From the NCBI GenBank assembly GCA_037013685.1, contig CM072884.1:5208001-5272000 (forward strand): a stretch of 64,000 nt of DNA, given 5' to 3'. Source of the DNA: Acridotheres tristis (Eukaryota > Chordata > Aves > Passeriformes > Sturnidae). The notes beneath the pieces are model-generated. The model did no database searches and was not told the DNA's origin. It saw only the letters and a list, made by a program, of their open reading frames with translations. Shown here in pieces: positions 12,744-24,135 of this stretch (positions are counted from its first letter, which is position 1; each line of letters starts with the position of its first letter). Both the position numbers and the translations under genes were made by a program.

Positions 12744-15700
12744 GGGAAGACTAAGTCTATGTTAGAGTCTAGGTCAGAGATTTAGTGTTCCCTTTTCCTT
12801 TCCAGGGAATCTGTCCAACACTACAAATTACCAAAATATTCACAGCTACTCTGATGGGGAAGAAAGAGCTTAGCAGCAAGACAGCTCCCAGTCCACCCTC
12901 AGGGCACAGTGATCTGGCACTTGTCTTGCTCCAAGGCCTCTGAGGATCCACCAGGTGAGCATCACAACCTTTATCTCAGACTCAGTGCCTCCCCCAGGTC
13001 CTGCTGGCAGGGTTTCGATTCACTCTGGCTCTACTCTTCTTGTTACTAATTCTTGCTGTGTAGCAAAGGCGCAAGGACAGCCTGCTCAAGTCCTAGGGAG
13101 AATGGTTGGTGATCCCCTGTGCTAGAACTGGCTGAGCAGAAATGAACATCACCTCGTGGGCTCCAGATCCTGTACTGGGAACCTGGGGGGTGTGGGGGTC
13201 CCAAAATGACTGGGATTCAAGGTGCAGATCTCTGATTGAGGCCTGTGGTCATCCCTTCTGAAGGGTCATGATTGCTCAGCACTTTGTGTCTTGAGGAACT
13301 TGCCAAGTTCTTGTTCATTACAGGACAAACTTAATTTGGCGCTACTGACAGCCAGAAGCCTGAAGTCACGTTGAGGTTTAGTACTCTGTTTCCTGCAGCT
13401 ACTGTAAACAAATATGTGCTGTCTGCTGAGAGCATCATGTACTTGTTCAGCATTAGACTTACAGACAGCTTTGTTCTTGGAGCAGTTCTTTTACTCATCA
13501 TTGTATAAAGAATTTGCAAACCGATTTCCTCCACATCAGTTCTGATCCTGTTCTTGCTTTTCCATCTCTGATTTGTTGAATATCATTAATCTTGGCAGGA
13601 TTCAATTGCTTGAAATAACCATATTGTCTATCCTGAAATAGCCTACTGTGAGGTTTCAAATTTGAGGGCTCTTAGAGCTGCAGCTTAATTTACATGATGC
13701 TGCTAGCATTTTGAAAGTATTAATTTCAGTTTGTAAACATTTGTGCTTTGATGAATGGCAATCTATTGTCAACGATCCTGAACCTTCTTTCTACTTCTCT
13801 GCTTTCACAGCAAGAGACAGGACATATTTTACCCGCACTGTACGTGACTTTTTTCTCTTTAAAAACATGGATTTTGTTCCATTCTGTTGAAATGGAGGAA
13901 ACTTCTGCCACTGGATGTGTGGATCTGTTAGTGGTACTATCCACCCCTGGACAAAACAAATGCAACCTCTGTTGAAAGTGCACCACAGCATGAGGCTGAC
14001 ACTGCCCTTGGGAATGAAGCCACTAGAAATAAAAAGGATTCTGCTGCAGAGGTGCTGCAAGCATGCTCTTCCTGCAATCCACAGCCTGTGCTATGACATG
14101 GAGCTCCAGAGGGATCCCTCCCTTCCCATACTGTCCTGAATATTGAAACTTGAACCTGCTTGGACAGATGTCCCCCTTTATGTGCTTGAACCTTTTCTTC
14201 TTACGGTGATTTCTTCTCTCCCTGCAGGGAGAGGCAGTAAATCTACAGCTGATTTATGGCCTTCTGTCAGCCAAGGACAGCCTGATACACTGAAACCACT
14301 GGTACCTCCTAGAAAACATGGCAGGGTAATCCACTGAGTCTTGTAAAACCTACAGCTTTTTGTGCTTTTTTGTGTCACAGTCTCCTCTTAGAGAGGAGAA
14401 AGTATTTTGGCTTGCTATACCTTTGGAAATGAAGGATAAGGAGCAGTGAAAGTTGCTCAATTTCTGTGTTCTGGAAAGTCTGGTAGATTTTAAAACTTTT
14501 TAAAGTAAATCAGTTACCTTTATATCTCTGCCTCTAAGTCACTGGAATGGAAAATATCCTAAATAATACTTACATAATGTTGCAAGATTTCTTATTCCCA
14601 ACTCTTTGAATGCTGTTTTGTTCTCTGACAACCTGTGCCTCCAGTAAGAAATTCCTCTTCTGGGAATGCCACAGACTGTGTAGAGGGCAGGGCACAGTCC
14701 CTAAAGTGGATGTGTCTAGGTCTGAATTTACAGAGACTAATATTCCAATTGGAGTGGGTGGTGTCTCAAAAACCTCAGGTGGGAAGCAGATGCAGTATCA
14801 CTCTAATGTGTTGGTGATGGGTTTGGAAGACTCTGCTACCTGCCTGGTTACAGCAAGAGCATCAGCATTCTGAATTAAATTGCTTGAGTCAAACCAGAAT
14901 GCATCAAGAAAGATTAATTCCTGATGGGTGATGGGGTTTGAAATTTTTATTTATTAAAATAAACAAACCCCAATAAACCCAACCAAATCAAACATCTCCC
15001 CTTTCCCTCTCAGCCAGTCCCCTGGCTGCTTTTTATTTTGCTCAAGACCTAACACCATGTATGCTGTGGTGAAAAATGTCACAGATATTACGTGAAGATA
15101 ATTACTGTTTTCAGTGCTGCTTGAAGCATTTAATTTCATGTTCAATACAAATGAAACAAACTGCTTTCACAAAACAACTTCACAGTTTCTTCCCTTCGTG
15201 TTTCCATGGAGGAAATCTCCATCTCTTTCTGGATTATCTATTCTCTTCAAAGAATACTTTTGCCCTGGCTAAAAGTCCCTATGAGGATTGCCTTTGACTT
15301 AAAGGAATACTAAGTGGGAGACTAACAGAATTGAGTTAGATATTCTTTACTTTTAAATATCAGAAAGTAACAGGACAGGAGGTTGCTTGAAATATCTATT
15401 CATCTGTAAGTCCACAGATAAAGTGTTTTAATGATATTAATGAAATTCATGATACTTGTGATAATGAGTGATTATTTGTCCTTTACCATTAAAGGCACAG
15501 TGTAGTTACTTGCTGCATGAATTTACAATCTGCCTTGCAAAGGACAAGCCCCACAGGAGCTACATTTCAATGAACTGGAAGAAAGGGAAAAGGACAGGTG
15601 GATATGCAGCCCTTCTGTAGCTTTTTGCTTTCAAGTGCAGCTCGCTGAGTAAAAAGCCATTTGACCACTGCAGCTGATGGCTCTTAGCCCCAGTTTACCA

Positions 15701-18700
15701 TCTCCTTAAACCGAGTCAGTGGTGACTGCAGGCATCTAAAGAAGAACTATAGGGTGCAGTGTCTCTCTCTAGAATATTGCTTCAACCTTGAAATATTCTT
15801 TCAAAGCAGCAACTTTTGACTTTTTTATGGCAATTCTAGAAAATTGTAGAGAGTAATAGCCAAGTTGTGACCAATCCTGAAAGGCAACAAAACTGAAATA
15901 AATAGGCATATAACTTAGAAAATTGTCTTCTTTCTCCTTTGGTGTCATAACTATTCTTTCTTGTAATTTTGGTAGAAAAGAGATCATGACAGGCTGGCAG
16001 ATACAAGTCATACAGCATGCAAAATGTTTCTAGCACCAGATAGGGCTTCATCTATCTGCTGCAAGATCTGGAGCTCAGATTGTCTATGGCTCATCCTAAT
16101 TTCACAGGTAGAGAAGGGAAAAAAAGACCTGACCTGAGTTTTGTTGTGAGCTGGGTGAGGTGAATGCTGAATTCTGCCTTAGGGTATGACAAAAAGAAAA
16201 TGGAACTTTGTTGTAATTTTAAGACTCTTAGTTTGGGTTCTTGGGCAGTAGATGGCCTGATAACTCAGTGGTTTATCTATCGTGCATTGGTTTTGTGCTG
16301 TGTGTGCTTTGCTAAACTATTGCTGAGCTTCTGCTGTTGTGCAGGGGTCAGATTTCTGCAAAACTATCATCAAACAACACCTATCTGCTGCCTGGGGATC
16401 ATGTGTGCTCAGTAAATCAGTAGGTAGACTGTAGAACTTTATTAAGACTTAGGTCTTTGCAATGCCCTTGGTAGTTCATCACTGCTAAGCAGAAATGCAG
16501 CCGTGTAACTTCATAAAGGCCAGCTGGGCCTTTCAGAAATAACACCAGTAGTTATGCAGATAGATCAAGTGTGGGATCTCTGGATATAAAGCATTGTTGT
16601 TCATCATAGGATATAAAAATTTATAGCTGGAGGGATCATGTTGTGGGAGACTTTCCCTCTGTGTTGAAGTGGGTTGGTCGTAGCTAGAATATGATTATCT
16701 GTATCAGCACGTTTTCTAAGTGAGAAAAGCTATTTGCATATAATACAATAATGCCTCCCACCTGACATTTACAGCAGAGACCTTCAGAGGGAAGAAAAGA
16801 GAATGCTCCCAATTTTTACTACCTGTTGTTCATGGTGATATCTTTAGCTACAGGCTTGTCTTGTTAATTGATTGAATTATTTAAGGTGCTGATTTATTTA
16901 GTGAAGGCAAAATTAGTATTTTTGTCTCTAACAGCCGTAGGGCTTGGAAGAATAGTTAAGGTATTTTTCCTGACGCTTCAGTGCATTGCCTAAGTACGTT
17001 TCCTGTGTACTAGGTAAAAACAGATGGAGAAATCTGATTTCTTTCTTTTGAAGCACTTACTTCATAGTCCCTAGAAACTTCTCTTCACAAGCCTTTTGGT
17101 TCTTTCTCCCTACAGTGGTATCCTCATAAAAAAATCAGGATTTTTCTACAGCTCTGGATGAGCCTCATGAAATTATTTAGAAAGGTGCACGTTGTCCTAT
17201 ATGTTATTGTGTGAAAGCCAGAACTCCAGTGTATGTATTTTGTGGGCATTTGTTCACTGTTTACAGGGCTCCTCTGCACTGATAGTGTGAGAAATGCTGA
17301 TGTTGGCTCAGCAGAAAGCCCTTCTGAGTTTGTGTTCTGCTCCTTCCCGTGCAGTGCAGGGCCTCTGGATGAACAGCCCCCTCGCTTCCCTCTCCCAGCC
17401 TGTCCCAGTAAAAATGTGTGAGTTGCCTTTCTCACCCCAGAACCCTTTCCTCTCCAAAGTGTGCACAACAGCGTGCTGCAGAGGCACCTTGTCACTTGTA
17501 ATTTATCCTTTCTTCCACAAGGAGCAACGCTGCTAAATCCTTTAACTGGGGATTAATCTTTCTGTCTTTTACTCTTTGAGTTGCTGCCAATCAACTATTA
17601 TTTATAAAACAAGCTCTTGGGTGATGATGGCAGATCTCATAAGTCACTGCTCAGTTTCTGCCCTACCTCACTGAGGCTACTGGCATAAATTCAAGTACGT
17701 TCAGCTACTCATTTCTAATTTAGTGAATACAGAACAATTTTATCTCCATATTACTGCCCATGCTGGCACATCCAAGTAAGCAACCAATTGCCACTTCATT
17801 TACCCCCTACAGCTGTACAGATCAGAAACACAGGGCAAGAGTTACCCTGCTGTGATCTCCTGAGAGGATATTCAGAAATGTTATTCTACCCTGCAGTGCT
17901 TAAAAACAGGAGCACTACTACTGAGGTCCACCCTAGGAGAACTGGGTGAATTCTGGCGGAGAAGGAGGCTCTTCTCAGAAATGAGGGCTGATAATTTTGG
18001 AGATCAACGAGCTTTAGCAGCGTTTGTATGGAATGGCCTTTACAGCTGATTCCTTTCTTTGCCTCTGAAGCTACTGCAATCTTTCTGATAAAATCTGCAC
18101 ACCACACTAGTCCTAAGACAGATGTAGAAGCAAGGAGATGCATGTGTATTATTTAATCTGTGGTTTGCACCATGCTTCAGTCAGTCTCTAGATGTGACAT
18201 GGGTGGGCAGTGTTGTGTTAGTCACAAAGCCTTGTGCCAAGGTGAGCCTTGGCAATTTTGGATGCTTATGCAATGAATACTGGTAAATCACTTGAACTTC
18301 CTAAACTTTCTGAGAAACAAGCTCTTTTTGGGATGTCAAATATTATAGTTCATACTTTAAGCTAAGTCAAATAGCCTGAAATGCCTTCTCTTACTGTTTT
18401 GCAACATTCCTGGATCTGGTGTTATCCAAGCAATGCAGATATACAAAAAAAACCCCACCACAAATACGGGAGAGGACTATGAGGATTCTACTAAATGAAC
18501 CTTAAAGTATGTTAAAGAAAACCTCAAACAATTTCAAACAATTCCCCTCTGCTCGCCACCCCCCATTTATTTATTTTTAATTCTGGGCACATATTCAGAT
18601 TAATTTCCTACTAAATATGCAGTTTCCACCTCCAATAGTGGACATGCAGCGCTGGTTAAAACCCAATCTCATTTAAATTCAGTACTCCACTATTGAAAAC

Positions 18701-19154
18701 AATTACAAAAAATACTGCCAAAGACTTGAGACCTACACTTTCCAGTCACATGATGTCTAGGTCTATTTTGCCATCCCCCATGCTTAGTTTGTTCCCCAGC
18801 CTGCAGTAACCAACTTGAAATTTACTGCTGCCATTAACTTGCTTATTATCTAGAGACTCCAAATGTAGCTGATGAATACCTGTATTCTGTGCCACATTGT
18901 TTCCAAAGGCTTTCTTTTTCCTGTTGCAAGGTGTGAGGCTGATCCTACAGATTCTCACTTTGAAGCACTGTCTGTAATGTTAATTTGGTGAAACAGGAAA
19001 GAAGCAGCGAGCTTTTCTTTCTAACTTACACAATCCATAGAAAGAGATCTGAAGCTTTGTGTAAGTTCAGAGAGGTTCATTCACACAGCTTGATTCTGTG
19101 TGGGGACAACACTTGTCTTCCTAAACCCATTAATAGTGAGGCTCCTGTGGGGAG

Positions 19155-19990
19155 TCACAGAATCACAGAGGTTGGATGAGGCAGCTGGAATTTGACCCAT
19201 CCAGCCTCTACCAGTAGCTGGGGGCTTGCTGACATTAGAGACCAGGTCACCCATGGCTTTGTATTTAGGAGTTTTGAAAATCCTCAATAACTGAGACATT
19301 ACAAACTCTGTGGACAACAGCACTGCCCTGTCCTACCAGTGAGGATGTTTTTCCTAGTGTCCCACCTGAACCTATCAAGACAATGTTTGTGAATGTTGTC
19401 ATCCTTCATTATCTTGCCTCCAAACCAGTTTGGCTTCGTGGTCTTTAACCTCCCAAATAGTATTTGCACTAGGTCATCCTTTCTTTAGTCTGATGGATCC
19501 CCCCTTCTCTGAGGATGGAACAACCTCTGTTCTTCACCCTCTCTCACAAACCATGTGCCCTGAGCCCTGACCATCTCATAGACTGAACTTGTGTCCATTT
19601 TCTCCACACCCATCTTGATATCACCCTTCTTCCCAGAAGTGGCTGAAGTACTGCAAGTCTGGCCTGATGAGTGCTGACTGGATTGGGATAATAACCTCTT
19701 GTCCTGCTGGACATGCTTATTTCAGAGAAGTCATTTGCTTTGTTTGTGACAGGAGTGCGGTTTTGGTTTATATTAATCTGGCACCCACTGTAACCTCAGA
19801 ACCTTTTTGGCAGGGTTAATGTCAGCCCATTTGGTTTCCTGTCCCTGCAGGTACCTGGGGATTTTCTTCCCTGAGTGCATAGCTTTGCACTTGGTTGTGT
19901 TGAACTTCATAATGTTGTTTGCTCCATCCTCAAATTGATGGCCAGCTCCCTTTGTGTTGAAGCTCTGTCTTTTGTCATGTCAGAAACTTC
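19155..19990 (-). mobile_element. CR1 LINE, 3' part, old and diverged
   Basis: The plus-strand sequence begins TCACAGAATCACAGAGGTTGG, the reverse complement of a CR1 3' tail. It then follows the usual CR1 3' end read backwards: the GTTTTTCCTAGTGTCCCA block near 19350, the segment around 19500-19560 that corresponds to the lysine/serine-rich end of the reverse-transcriptase region, and CTTTGCACTTGGTTGTGTTGAACTTCATAATG near 19885-19915. The element therefore lies on the minus strand and is 5'-truncated at about 19990. Many substitutions and small gaps mark it as an old copy with no intact coding potential. Open frames inside it (for example 19081-19323 minus) derive from the repeat. CR1 is the dominant non-LTR retrotransposon of birds. 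Confidence 0.9.
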
Positions 19991-22900
19991 TAATCTATTA
20001 TCCTAGAGGATACAAAAAGTCACAGGCAAGTTTTCTGCTCTGATTTATTCTTTTGGGGGAGATTTCTCTATCCATTAACTATAGAGGGAACCATGGAAGA
20101 CTTATTCCCTAAGCTGTGGTTGGCTTTTGAGTGTCTTCAGCTTTAGTTTCCAGAAGTGAGAACAACGGGAGATACAGCGAACCTAGTACTGTGTTTTCTT
20201 TTCATCTTGCTGTGCAGCCTGAATGGAACAGGAGCATTTTTTGTTGTTTGCTGTGATGTTCTTCTGCTTTGTGTCTATTCTCCCTTCCAAATATTGTGTT
20301 TCATCTTTGATGGTTATGGCACCCATTAAGCTGAGAACAGTATTATGACTGAACCATCTCCACAGACTGTTAGCCTCATTATGGAACCTTAACTTAATGT
20401 TCAGACTGTCAGTGCATTAATAATTGTTTGGTATAAAATGTTGGCTTGCCTTCCTGCCTATTCTCTTCTGTTAAGGCTCCATTATTTGCAAATAGGGCAA
20501 CTTGTGGCCAGTTAACCCACGGTGGGGTTTCCTTGTTACTCTTCCTGTTAACATTTGATACTCTCCAATTTGTCTTGTATTTTTGTCAGATGTCCCTTTT
20601 ATTTTGTTTTAGACACTTTATTTTAGACAATAAGACCCCCATGGATATGTTTCTGTGCATATTCTTTTCTTTTAAATTTTGTAGTCTTTCCATGGGTTAC
20701 CTGCCTTCTGCTATTGACCATGCAGATATTATTTAGGTGTATTTAAGCTTCTTTTTTTTTACAAGCCAAGGTGTAGATTATTAAAAATCTTTCAGTAGAA
20801 ATGCAGGTCCCCATGTGATGCACTAGTAGTGTGGTGGGTTTGCTTTTTGCCTAATTGTTTTAAGTAGATCTTTTATAAGCTGTTCATAAAGCTTTACAGA
20901 CCCCAAGATGAAAACAGCCATTTTGTTTCATCTGACGGGAAAATAGAAAAGGAAAAATCTTAGGCTGTAGCTTACAGTAGAAGAAGTCCCATGGGATAGG
21001 TACATATAATATATATCTGGCTGATATTGCCTACAGGATTCACAGCAAAACACATATTTGACTCCCTTTTTCCACTAAAGGATGAAGGGCTAATAAGCAA
21101 AACCTGTTTTTGAGAAACACTTTGATAGACTTTCACTGTGATAGATGTCTTCAACAAAAACTTACAACATGAAATCCACATGCCTCATACTGTTCTATCT
21201 CAGCCCAGACCTGGACTAGGTAATAGGGACAGTATTTTAACAGGGCAAGAGGTGTACTGTTGTTAAGGACAGCAGAAAAAGGCACTGGGCTGATGAGTGA
21301 CTGACTTGCTCACTCTCAGCAGCAGCAATTTCTCTTTTCAGCCACCAGCCATCCTGGATGCAGCCATATGAAAAGCCCACTGCTGAGGGGGAGTGAGTGT
21401 GACATTCTCTTCTGTGGAACTCAGAGCTAAATTAGCACAGTTCTCCTCCCCCATTTCTTCCTTCATGGATTGAAGTGCTGTGTCTGTATTAATGAGGCAC
21501 CAGTCCTGTGGAGTATGTCATTCTGGTGCCAAAGTTCAAGATTGGTAAAAATGTCTGAAAATGTTTAGTTTTTTGCAGGTTGTAATTTTTTACAAAAAGA
21601 TTCTTTCATTCATTTTTTCCTTTCTTGGTCATAGCATTAAAAAATTAACCATTTTATAGAAAGAGTGCTTGCAATTTCATTGTCTTCCACCCTGTTTTAG
21701 CTGTGGATGAGTTTACCCACATCAGAGGACATCTCTGGTGGTGTTAATGGTAGCTAGTTTTCATGGATTTGGTGGTTTGCTGTGTTCCCAGAAAGAGAGC
21801 TTACAGATAACAGCCTTGAAAACTTCTTACATTATTTCCCACTGTGAAATGTGGGGTTTGCAGGAAAAATGACCTGAAACAGTTCAGAGTGGTCTCTGGG
21901 TTGGTGGTGGTCGGAGGGATGGGCAGCACTCTGCTGCTCCTCAGCTAAAATAAGTGCCTGCTTCATACTGCTTTGTAAGGGAAGCCACCCTTGATTTTAA
22001 CAGTGTTCAACTCCAAGATCCTGATTTTGTTTGGCACTAGGGCTAGACAATAAGCAGGAAAGTGCACAAAATGGATGCATGGAAAAAGCATGCCTGGAGA
22101 AAGTGCTCGTTCCTAACTGCCATGAGCTGCAGGATGGCTGCTGGTTGAAGAATGAATAATTGCATTCCTTTTTAAATGACACACTTTAGAAGTGGTGTGG
22201 ATATTCCCTTTTTTTAGTCAGTCACATGTCCTTATCCAGCAATGTGGTTTAGTTCTTTTTAAACTCAGATGATACTTTGAAATAAATAAAACTAGCATGT
22301 GCTCCAACACTCTTCTCAAGCATAAGTTCTCTCCAAAGTCCAGGCCCTAACTTTTGAAGAAGTGATAATTTCTAGGATAATTTCATGCATTCAGAATGCC
22401 GTGGGCATTCAGCTGACGTGCCTCATGATAGACACCCAAAACTCAGAGCGTGGGTGATATGGGTCATGCAGGAACTGAGAGCTGACCCCCAGCCCAGTGC
22501 CTCTGCCATGATCCCACCCCAGCCCCTGAAACTGGGGAGTGCAGGGAGCAGGAAGCAGAAATCAGGGCTGGTTATTCCTGATTTCAGGGATGAAGTTGAT
22601 AGAAGAGCAGAAGCAGAGAAGTGCACTGAGGGGAGCAATTTAAGTACTTAATTATAGAGTGCCTGAAGAAGGTTGGGTGCTTGCTGGAGCACAGATCAAG
22701 TGCTTTCTCCTCTGATGGGATTAGGCCACTTTGGCTACTTGTGTCAAGTCCCTTTCAGACATGCCACTGCTTTAATTCCTCCCACTCCCCAGAGGACTGT
22801 AATTAAGAAGTTACTGCCTCCCAAGTGTGCAATTATGTTCTCTGAAACCCAATAACCAGCCCTGAGTGTAAAACATCCCCTGCTTCCTGCATGAGCATTC

Positions 22901-23589
22901 TTCTGACACGTAGAAAAGAAACCTCAGCTTTGGTTAACTGCAGAGGATGTTTTATCCCCAATGTGCTGGATGTGAAGTGTTAGAGAGGTGATCAAAGGGA
23001 AGACGTGAAGTAGGTAAAACAAATAAGGGTGTAACTATGCCTGGTAAGTATTTTTGAAATAAAAGCTAGAATAAAAGCTTATATGAAAGTCTGAGTAGTT
23101 GTTGAGTTTGCCAGAAATGAGCAATGAAAGACTTCCAAGGACTGCAAGTTTGGGTTTTGATGTTTTGCCAAAGTCTCTGTGCTGTTGACAAAAATAAAAT
23201 TCAAGGAGTTATTACCCCTTAAAGACTTTTGTTTACACTAGCCAGACACCCAGTTATGCCAGTCCCAGTTTTAATCTGTGAAGGCAAAACTCACTTTGTG
23301 AAAATAGTATATACAAGGCAGAAATACAATCTGCTGGAAACCTGGTTTTGAACAGTAACCTTGAGTATTTCACCATGCCAGTGTTCCTGTCACGTCTGAC
23401 AAATATTTACGTTTCTCTTGTTTAAGGTGCTCCAGCAATAGAAATAAACAATTCCTAGGTAATTTCCAACACAGGCAGAATTTGGAGCTAAACCTCCCTT
23501 GTTGCCAGGCATGCTGGGCTCTGGGTGGGCATGAAGGCTGTTTTTGTCTCTCCCTCACTGCACCAGCCTTTAGGCTTCCAAATATGCTT
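19991..23589. other. Unique non-coding sequence, no gene recognised
   Basis: This stretch contains no recognisable repeat or gene. A GC-rich islet at 22385-22650 is open on both strands (88 codons plus, 71 minus), which fits composition better than coding. A short splice-bounded block at 21342-21392 is listed separately. A segment near 20545-20600 weakly resembles CR1 3' sequence read backwards, but not well enough to call. Confidence 0.65.
21342..21392 (+). other. Candidate exon, 51 nt, splice-bounded
   Basis: The acceptor TTTCTCTTTTCAG ends at 21341 and the donor GTGAGTGTG starts at 21393. Two of the three frames are open. The second-base frame gives a short peptide with three prolines and no known motif. 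At 51 nt it is shorter than most internal exons. It may be a pseudo-exon. Confidence 0.15.
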
Positions 23590-23745
23590 CCCTTGTTTAG
23601 ACTAAAGAACTTGATTTCATTGATATTTCCTCTTAGTCCACATTTTCTACTTATTGAATTTTTCCTTGTTCTTTCCTGCGTGCTTTCCAGTATGACCCTG
23701 ACCTTCCTAAAGTGATCAAAAATGAACAGACCAGTCTGGTGTGAT
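23590..23745 (-). mobile_element. CR1 LINE relic, short and degraded
   Basis: Read on the plus strand, the order CTTGTTTAGACTAAAGAAC, TTTCCTCTTAGTCCACATTTTCTA, TTGTTCTTTCCTGCG and CTTCCTAAAGTG follows the antisense 3' region of CR1. In CR1 this is a 'gactaaacaa' block, a 'tcctcataggtcat' block, a 'gctcttctctggact' block and a 'tttcttgaagtg' block. Identity is low, so the copy is old. The 143-codon minus-strand frame at 23370-23801 spans it. CR1 is non-coding in this part, so that frame is not a gene. Confidence 0.55.
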
Positions 23746-24121
23746 GTTTTGTGTATTATGCTATAATACTTTGTGGGGTTTTTTCCCCTCTCCAATAGCA
23801 TGGCATTGTTTGTGATCCCTTAAATCCTTCTCTGCAGAGTCCCTCACAGCCCTGCTTCGGACAGGTGATTATTCCTAACTCAATGTAATGCTTTGAAATT
23901 CACTATGGACAATGAATGGCTGTCTCTTTTTAAATGGGCCGTTCCTTCAGCTTGCCCACAGATGTTCTTGATTTAGGGCTGAGTTGTCAGAGTTGTGCCA
24001 CAGTCAATGACACATTTTACCAGAAAATGGCAATTGTCTGTGATGGAACTGTTGTTCTAGAAGAGAACTTGCTGCTCAGGAGATATTAATACCATAGGCC
24101 TTCAGGGAAGGTTAAAAGTGG

Positions 24122-24135
24122 AAAAAAAAAAAAAA
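24122..24135 (+). repeat. Poly-A tract (A14)
   Basis: A run of 14 A flanked by GTGG and GGGAG. No retroelement body is recognisable beside it. Confidence 0.9.

Larger units (their letters stand above)
1..19154. other. Unique non-coding sequence, no gene recognised
   Basis: No transposable element, RNA gene or recognisable protein is visible in these 19 kb. The DNA is AT-rich and poor in CpG. It holds a T19 run (506-524), a T12 run (5485-5496), a TA dinucleotide run (9398-9411), an ATTA run (12727-12743) and A/C-rich tracts (223-256, 7702-7734, 18445-18456). GC-richer islets lie near 970-1120, 3980-4240, 7950-8280, 10790-11100, 12880-13220 and 17290-17480. Most of the longer open frames fall in these islets, several with both strands open. 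The 122-codon frame on the minus strand at 10367-10735 begins with ATG, but a frame of that length is expected by chance in this much sequence. Splice-like and palindromic items are listed separately. Confidence 0.7.

Noticed and set aside
13012..13025. GGTTTCGATTC, similar to a tRNA B-box
   Set aside because: It is not a proper B-box match. There is no A-box upstream, no cloverleaf pairing and no terminator-like T run at the right place.
14228..14301. Block after a strong acceptor (CTTCTCTCCCTGCAG) in the plus strand
   Set aside because: The acceptor is good, but the only donor nearby is a weak GTACCT, and two frames are open for compositional reasons.
23370..23801. 143-codon minus-strand frame
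   Set aside because: It spans a CR1 relic in a region that is 3' untranslated in CR1. It is not a retained reverse-transcriptase fragment, and no host gene is recognisable.
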